64,000 nt of DNA. Origin: Laccaria trichodermophora (Eukaryota; Basidiomycota; Agaricomycetes; Agaricales; Hydnangiaceae). Shown here piece after piece: positions 57,581 to 64,000 of the stretch (positions are counted from its first letter, which is position 1; each line of letters begins with the position of its first letter). Under the pieces are notes generated by a model, which made no database searches, was not told where the DNA came from, and worked only from the letters and a program-made list of their open reading frames with translations. A program made the translations under genes and the position numbers. The stretch lies in assembly GCA_018417955.1 (NCBI GenBank), contig JACTVC010000024.1, positions 248,001 through 312,000 on the forward strand, in the 5' to 3' direction.

Positions 57581-59330
57581 GAAAAGATATCCACAGACAT
57601 TGATTTGACTGAAATCTTCCAACCAATGGCCACAATGCCTACAACCAAGATATCTGGTAATAGTGATTTCATTCATCTGAGTAAACACTCAGACATTGAT
57701 GTAGAGGATACACTTGCTGAGGTAGGTTATTATTCCATTTTCCTTTATTCAAACTTACCAGAGACTAGATCTGGGCAACCATTGGGCTAATGACTGCTGT
57801 ACCCAAGGAGTTTCACTTTAAAGGCATAAGGCCAACCCTGGTACAGGCTGTCTCTGATGAGGACAAGAAAAATAACAAATTCGATTGAGATGCTCAGATC
57901 ACATTTGGGTTCCTCCAGATCCTAAATGCATGGGTTTGTGCCCAGCGAAAACTTGATATGGAGGTTTCTGTATGTACACTCACACCAGAGCAAAGCACCT
58001 TCTTGCAGGAGGACCTAAAAAAGAATGGTTGTGCTCTTCAAAGCTTTATCTGATGTTGACACATTTAACTTGGATAAGGTTGCTGGCTTGACAGACAACT
58101 ATATTGAGGAGATTTTTAGCTGCATAGACATCCATTTGCATCTCTACAGCTCCTGGGCCTCTCAAAGTCAAAGCAGCACAATGTTAGCATTGCTGTTGGG
58201 GCCATTCAGCTCAATAGAGAGCTTGAAAATGTCTACAAGACCTTCCTCGGTGAAGACATAGTTTGGAAGACATTTATTGCACAAAAGACATCAGAAAAAT
58301 GAAAGTCAGATGGTTCATTCCCTGAACTACAACAGAGAAGATATTGGGGCTGTTGTCAGGGCAGGGATGGCCTCCACAACTGTTGCAATCAATCAGTTTT
58401 ACTGAGCTGGGATACAGAAAGTCATTGCAACTGTAAAAGGGATGGCCATGCATGCAGAAAATCAATAGGATTATCTCAGCAGCACTGTCAACTCGCAACT
58501 TAAGGACCTTCTTTGTGTGCATATCTTGATTATTCATCAGACTGTTGGATATTTCAGGTTGCTAATAATTTGTTCTTTGTTCTTTGTTTAGTCCCTTGCC
58601 AAGAAATGTGTCTATCAGGCCTTTTCCTATGAATGAAATGAGGAGTATGCCCCTTTCAAAGCTCTTGGTGATGCCTCTATGGACATCATACTCAAAGACC
58701 ATCTTGAGATTGTATATCCTGGACCAGATGTTGAAGTTATGCCTGAGCAGTTGCATCTCCAATGGTATGGAGGTGATTGTGTTCTAAAGACCTATGATCA
58801 ACTTAAGGACAAGTCATATGGTGCTCAAACAATGAAGATGGACAAAAGGGCTAAGAAGTGTTCTGCTGCTGGAAGTACCTCATCCAACACACCTGCTGAA
58901 GATGCTGCCATCTGTCTCCATGATAATGATGCTCTTGATCCCATTCCACTGCCTTCTAATCAACTTGCAGATGCCCACAAGTGATCCCATACTCCATCAA
59001 CACAGGATTCTCCTGTGCAGAAGCAAGGAAGACAAGGCTCACCCACACCTATCTTAGTGCCCAATTCTGAGGTTGAGATGGATGGAGGTGATCAGCTGCA
59101 CAGTAAAAATGATGGGGTGGATGAAGAAGAAGAAGAAGATGATGATGATGATGAGGAGGAGGAGGAGGAGGGACCTGCCATGCCTATTCCTGTGAAGACT
59201 ATTTCTGCCAAGAGCTTCCCTCTCCATCTGGAACCCCTGCTTAATTTCATTTTACATCTGTCAGCCCATGCCTACATCATACTGTCTAACGCCACTATGT
59301 TTGATGACCAGTGCTTAATGGCCTAGCAAC
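57581..59330 (+). pseudogene. unassigned degenerate gene
   Basis: A chain of plus-strand frames (57527-57790, 58025-58261, 58679-58984 and 59015-59326) whose peptides look coding (for example DVEVMPEQLHLQWYGGDCV, then an Asp/Glu run near 59120-59170), interrupted by stops and frame changes. No catalytic motif, so I cannot name it. Element E6 ends immediately upstream. Confidence 0.4.
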
Positions 59331-59493
59331 TCCAAAATTAGAAAAACCAACCAAGAGAAGGGAAGAGACTGGTGGCTACCACTTTTATGATTAATCTATG
59401 ACAACTGTCCAAGAGGCAATGTGTATACTGCCACAGGTTTTATGAAAGGCATTTCATTAGGATTGCCCATCTATTTCATTCAATTTATCACTG

Positions 59494-59600
59494 CAATCTA
59501 ATATATAAAGAGAGGACGGTTGACAGTTATTACGTAATAGATCATGTAAGCAGCCTCTTTGTCTTTTACTGAGCCGCGTCAGCGGCGTTTCCTGGGAATG
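59494..59600. other. possible Helitron-like terminus
   Basis: TCTAATATATAAAG at 59497 resembles Helitron 5' ends (TC...TAATATATAAA). A GCCGCGTCAGCGGC hairpin lies about 75 bp away (59573-59586). No Rep/helicase gene or CTRR end was identified. A similar CTATACTAATATATAAA word occurs inside E2 at 17826. Confidence 0.2.
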
Positions 59601-59737
59601 TCACATGCTGTGACCACAACTACAGAACTGAAAACATTGTGTTGGTAGCTTCCAACCACATTCTGTAATGGTAAAATTTTGTATAGTGCTGCATTATTTT
59701 TTTGTGAGTGGTTTTGTGGTCACACCTCTCTGAGCAG

Positions 59738-60170
59738 CCTCAATTTCGCTTTTTCTGTACTATTTTTTACCCCTCACTTCCCTATATCCATTGTCAGTGT
59801 ATTTTTCTCCTACTTTGAGATCTATGCAGATTAAATTTCAGGTGGATTTTAGTTGCTTAATAGATTTTCATCATTGATCTACTGGGTGCATGATATGGTA
59901 CTGTGTAAGCCATAGCCAAGGGTTGAAAGACCAAAAAATATAGCCCAGCCTCAATTTTGCTTTTTCTGTACTATTTTTCATCCTCCACTCCCCTCCACCC
60001 ACTGTCATGGTATATTTTTCTTATTTTTGAGATCTGTGCAGATTAAATTTCAGGTGGATTTTAGTTGCTCAACAGATTTTCATGAGTGGCCTACTGAATT
60101 GTAATTTATGGTGCATGGTATGGTACTGTGTAAGCCATAGCCAAGAGTTGAAAAATCAAAAAATATGGCC
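59738..60170 (+). repeat. tandem duplication, about 210 bp unit, two copies
   Basis: Both copies begin AGCCTCAATTTYGCTTTTTC and contain GCAGATTAAATTTCAGGTGG and GGTACTGTGTAAGCCATAGC. Confidence 0.85.
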
Positions 60171-60239
60171 AGCTTTGTACTGCCGACTGCAGTTACAGTA
60201 AAAATGTAGGACTATATAGGTGTGGATCTAAATGTAACT

Positions 60240-61110
60240 TTGATGATTTGGATTAGAATAAAATTTGAATGAGGGCAGTTTAACTTTGATGATTAAGATA
60301 AAATGTGTGTGTCAAAACTGGGATTGAACATATCAACTGGGAGGTCCAGGGGGCTTGCCCTGACATGCTGGCCAAGTGCAGCCAGTGCTGCTGCAGTGTA
60401 TTTTGAAAAGTTAAATAAAGTGTAAGTACCAAAACAGGGATTAGTGTAACTTTGAGAAACATGTACACCACAGTTATCAAATTTTTATGAGATAGCCCAA
60501 GGGTCTTCCCTTTGGCAGGCTGGCCAAGTGCAGTGAGTGCCAAACCATAGGTGCAGGTCAGAGCATAATTTAAAATTTTTGAATTTAATAAGAAATTTAA
60601 TAAGATGTAAGTACCAAAACAGAGATTGAAAATGTGCACAGGAACTGGAATAAACATATGAACTGGGGGGACAGCTTGCCTCTGGCAGACATGGCCAAGT
60701 GAAGTGAGTGCTGTGTCCAGCTCTAAGCCTAACATTGATGATTCAGATGACAGGTATACACCAGATCTGGGATAAAGAATGTGTATCAGAATGGAGATTG
60801 AATACCAGAAGTGGGATTAAACATATGCACTGGAACTGGGATAAAAGATGTGTACCAAAACTGGAGTTAAACATGTGTACTGGGGGTCCACACCATAGGT
60901 GCAGAAAGTGTAACTTTGAGCAACATGTACACCACAACTGTTAAATTTGTATCAGATAGTCCAAGGGCTTGCCTCTGGCAAGCTGACCAAGCACAATGAG
61001 TACCACTGCAGGTTAAAGTGTATCTTTGAAAATTCAAATGAAGTGAAATAAAGAGTAAGTATCAAAACAGGGATTAAAGATGTGTACCAGAACTGGAAAC
61101 AAACACATGT
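60240..61110 (+). repeat. degenerate tandem repeat, about 185-200 bp unit, four copies
   Basis: Units contain AAGTACCAAAACAGGGATT, GGGCTTGCCTCTGGCA, TGGCCAAGTGCAGTGAGTGC and AACATGTACACCACA in the same order. No conserved frame. Confidence 0.75.
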
Positions 61111-61199
61111 GCTGGGGGGTGGCAAGGCATGACTGAGCACTTCAGGCAACCACCTAACCCTACCCTCTTAGGGTAGTTAGTCCATGCCAATATGACTAC

Positions 61200-61610
61200 C
61201 CTATGAGGGTCCAATACCATGGTGTGTCCCACCTATTTCATGGAGTCCCATGGTATTAGCCAGGTACTCCCATGGGAGTTCCATGGTATCTCCTAGGACT
61301 TCCAGATTCCTCTTACATTTCCATGGGAGTCCCACCTCTGTGGGAGTCCCAAATATTATATTCCCTGGGATTCCTAAAGGTAAGGGACTCCCATCTGATT
61401 CTTTGGGACTCCCAGGTAAATATGTCCTATTCCCTGGGACTCCCCAGGATGAGGGACTCCCATTTGGTTCTGGGACTCCCAAGTATATATGTACCTAAAT
61501 TTATCCTCTGGGACTCCCATATATATATGTACCTAAATTCATCCTCTGGGACTCCCAAAGGTGAGGGACTCCCATCTGGTTCTGGGACTCCCAAGTATAT
61601 ATTTATTTAA
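61200..61610. repeat. GGGACTCCCA near-palindromic repeat field
   Basis: At least twelve TGGGACTCCCA or GGGAGTCCCA words, plus two larger repeats with CCCAAGTATATATGTACC. It has the same architecture as the subterminal fields of the other elements and lies about 350 bp from the 3' end of the KDZ gene, so it may be that transposon's subterminal field. No CAG/GAG-type terminus was found. Confidence 0.65.
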
Positions 61611-61629
61611 ATTCTAAATGTGCCTGTCA

Positions 61630-61925
61630 GCAGCAACAGCCAAGCCTTATGCTGTAACAGAGAGAAGGCTTGCAGTTTATAACAACCAAGACTTATATTA
61701 TAACAAACTTATAATCACCAAGCCTTATATTATAGCAGAGAGAAGGCTTGAAACTTATAATCTGACCAAGCCTTATACTATAACAAACTTATAAGGAACA
61801 TTATACTAAGAGAAGGCTTGAAGCTTATAACATAGATTATATTGACCAGTGATAATAACAACCAAGATAACAAGAATGCTTTATACAATGAAGACTTAAA
61901 ACTTATATAGACTATACAGCGATAA
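61630..61925 (+). repeat. AT-rich repeats with CAAGCCTTATA core
   Basis: Five to six degenerate units with AACCAAGCCTTATATTATAA and AGAGAAGGCTTGAAACTTAT. They lie between the GGGACTCCCA field and the KDZ stop codon. Confidence 0.65.
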
Positions 61926-61964
61926 ATAATTTGCGTTCACATAAGTAAATAATTGCATGTCTAA

Positions 61965-64000
61965 CTACTGATAGTCCTCCCCACGGAAAGCATCTGCAAG
62001 GTCAATGGCCTCCAGGGTATCAATCAAATCAACATCAAGACTCTCTACATCGGACACATCCATTTCGTCTACCCCAATGGATGGTCCGCATTCCTCTATA
62101 TCATCGTAGTCACCATACAAACGAGAGGTGACTTGTGCGATTCGGGCCGCTGTAATCTCATTCTCTGTCGGACCCCAAGCTGGTACAATGGCGTCGGCAG
62201 GTAAGGATTGTAAAGACTTCTTCCATATCGACAGGATATGAAGAAGCTCATCCTTTTGTAATTGAAGCTGATAGCATAACTCCAATGAATCTAGGACAAA
62301 ATGAGGTGCCGCAAAATTGTTGAAATAACAAAATTACCAGTATTATCAAAGGCAGAACAGGTGATGTTCCACTCCTCTGAAAACCAACTTTGAAGCGCCC
62401 TACGTTCATGTTTGATGCGGTCTTCCTCTTCAATGCACCTATCAAGCTCTAATTGCGCACGGATTCCAGACCTTACAAGATCGTCGCAAAGCCACCGTGG
62501 TGGATCCGTCTTGGTGCCGTCAAGTGAATCTTCCAAGCCGGTATCCTGCCAAATTTCGTCGTCAATGTCCAGTGCAAACAGACCCTTCATGACAATCTTG
62601 GATGGGCAGACTGAGCCAGCAGGCGCCTTGCGCTGAGCTTTGAGCCATAGCATTACATCACATAAATTGTTGTAGTCACGAGCAAGTTTTTGTATGCTTG
62701 GATCGCGACGCTTCACAGAATCCTCAAGATGATGGTGAACTTTGCGCTCTGTTTTGAGGTACTAAGTAAACGCGGGCTGCAGAATGTTGAAAGGACTTAC
62801 CGTTGACATGATTGCGATATGATCTTTTGATACGGTCAAGCTCAAACTTTCGGGAGTGCAGCCTTTCGCGCAAGCATAGCTTGAGGGCTCGGGCATTCAT
62901 CCTCGCCGCTATAAATGGGCTTCCTAGGAGCTTCTCAAGCTTGGTTTTTTCTTGAACACCAAGAGCCGACTGGGAAGCACGGACCCGACACTCTGCAGAG
63001 CTCAAGGCCTTCTGAGCTTCAGCTAGGCGCAGTTCTGCATCACAAAGATGATAGTCCGAGACTGAAGGATCCAATATGATGTCTTCTTGCTCTTGGACAC
63101 GCTTCCTCAATATGTCACGTGCTTTTCGAAGTCGAATTGCTTCAGAGACTGCATCCTTTCCCTGGTTCCTTGTCCGCCCTAAATAACTTATTAATGCTCA
63201 AAATTGGAATTTAGCATCAAACATACGTGGAAGGGGTTTCGTCTGAGCATGTACCTGTGCAGACCATTCATCCCGGAGAACATTTTCAGCAAATCCACAT
63301 TCTGTGAGCGCCACTTCAGCAGCGTATCGCTTTTCTTGGCAATGGCACGATCGGCGAAGTAGCCAGAGAGCCAGGCGACCAAGGCTATCCTTATCTGCTT
63401 GTTGAACTTGTCGATCGAGAGTGTATACACGTTGATGTGACTATTTAATAAATCCATCAGTTGATATATTGTTCCAGACGAAGAAAGACTTACCCCACAT
63501 ACACGTAAATATGCAATTAACTTCTTGATAGAATTCCAAAAGCGCTCGCAGCCTTCACCATCGGAGAGTCCAAATCCTTTGCACTTTCGAGGGTGGTATA
63601 TTATCTGGCAAGGCCACTGATGTCCGAACACGTGAAATATGGAGATGGCAAAGATCAAACGATGGAGGTATGCATTGAGAAATCCCCAGTTGACACAACT
63701 TTTATGTAGCTGACAGCCAACATCGTAAAGCAAACCGACTGTGTAGTGCTGAGGTAGGTGTTGGAAGAGAGTCTCAACGAGCACTAGAGCGTAATGCTGC
63801 TTCTCCCTGGCAGATCGCATATTGATGATCCATATAACCCGGTCATGGTGGCAGAGAAGAGCCATGAGCGCAGTGACGGCAAAGAATTGTGTGCTGGCCT
63901 TTTCACGTGTTTCATTGGTGGCTGTAAAGCTCTTCTCGCAGCCAGCCAGCACGGACCGTGGAACCTTCAATGGACCATCATAGCCGTCCTCTTCATCTGA
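61965..64000 (-). CDS. KDZ (Kyakuja-Dileera-Zisupton) transposase, 5' end outside window
   Basis: Minus-strand exons: right edge to 63494, 63440-63227, 63178-62801, 62748-62338 and 62290-61965. Junctions are GT-AG and phases agree, giving 611 residues in the window with no internal stop. The first part has the RNase H-like core: LLYDVGCQLHKSC (Asp codon at 63722-63724), HVFGHQWPCQIIYHPRKC and GLSDGEGCERFW (Glu codon at 63554-63556), the KDZ signature. SHQRVYTLDRQVQQADKDSL follows across the first intron. Exons 3-4 encode a Lys/Arg/Glu-rich coiled-coil region (LRKRVQEQED) and the conserved C-terminal block VKRRDPSIQKLARDYNNLC, then FALDIDDEIWQDTGLED. The last exon is acidic. Family knowledge: KDZ transposases usually have CxC cysteine clusters N-terminal, here beyond the edge. 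It is a different clade from the gene at 50984 and appears intact. Confidence 0.93.

Noticed and set aside
48839..57588. GAAAAAGA / GAAAAGAT as a TSD of E6
   Set aside because: Only five of eight positions match without a gap. Kept as suggestive, not counted as a TSD.
59494..59600. Helitron insertion
   Set aside because: Only a short AT-rich 5'-like word and a nearby hairpin. No 3' CTRR end or Rep gene, so kept at low confidence only.
61155..61200. CCTAACCCTA and TTAGGGTAG words suggesting a telomere
   Set aside because: Only one or two partial units in mirrored order within transposon repeats. Not a telomere array.
63227..63440. The long continuous KDZ reading frame 63970-63191 read through without introns
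   Set aside because: Past 63494 that frame loses family similarity. Splicing 63494 to 63440 and shifting the frame recovers HQRVYTLDRQ and later conserved blocks.

Overview
The window looks like a transposon-saturated region of a basidiomycete (agaricomycete) fungus. The evidence is short GT-AG introns (about 35-100 nt), a KDZ transposase with its typical C-terminal region, a second gene with CxC5/CxC6-like cysteine clusters of the kind linked to KDZ transposons, and remnants of hAT, pogo, Tc1/mariner and RecQ-like helicase genes. No rRNA, CRISPR or clear host housekeeping gene was seen.

The main result is a set of DNA elements that share one plan. Each has about 19 bp of conserved terminus. 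One end reads GAGGTCTTTA-like and the other CAGTACTTTA-like, both followed by a run of C. Next come degenerate near-palindromic subterminal repeats whose motif is private to each family, then an AT-rich stretch (sometimes with a tRNA-like segment), then a strand-biased CA-rich or pyrimidine core that often carries paired hairpins. Four elements have perfect 8-bp target-site duplications (TSDs) in ordinary sequence: 13753-15687 (CTTTGTAG), 16629-18055 (TGCTATTG), 36839-38818 (AGTGCATT) and 44119-45331 (AGGAGGTT). A fifth, 49268-55993 (AAGGGAGG), is about 6.7 kb and carries a complete 12-exon gene for a 1386-aa protein with CxC5/CxC6-like clusters and a candidate DDE triad. It is the likely autonomous member and is itself inserted in another element of the same plan (48847-57580).

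Layout: 0-6 kb degenerate repeats and unassigned sequence; 5.9-8.4 kb broken CxC6-like and helicase copies; 8.4-11.3 kb repeat mosaics and a palindromic element; 13.1-24.6 kb a chain of the new elements; 24.7-27.5 kb a CxC5/CxC6 gene copy inactivated mainly by stops explainable as C-to-T changes; 27.8-33.5 kb a deletion derivative of the autonomous element and a complete hAT element with perfect TSD; 33.5-36.1 kb tandem arrays; 36.5-38.8 kb a CxC5 fragment split by an element; 39.3-45.3 kb a recent inverted duplication (about 951-bp arms) around a Tc1 fragment and a SAM-like gene; 46-47.4 kb a pogo pseudogene; 48.8-57.6 kb the nested elements; 57.6-61.9 kb an unassigned degenerate gene and tandem repeats; 61.97 kb to the right edge a KDZ transposase gene on the minus strand whose 5' end is outside the window.

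Functionally, the intact 1386-aa protein is inferred to mobilise the shared-terminus elements, and the divergent subterminal repeats are inferred to be its family-specific binding sites. Almost everything else coding is decayed.
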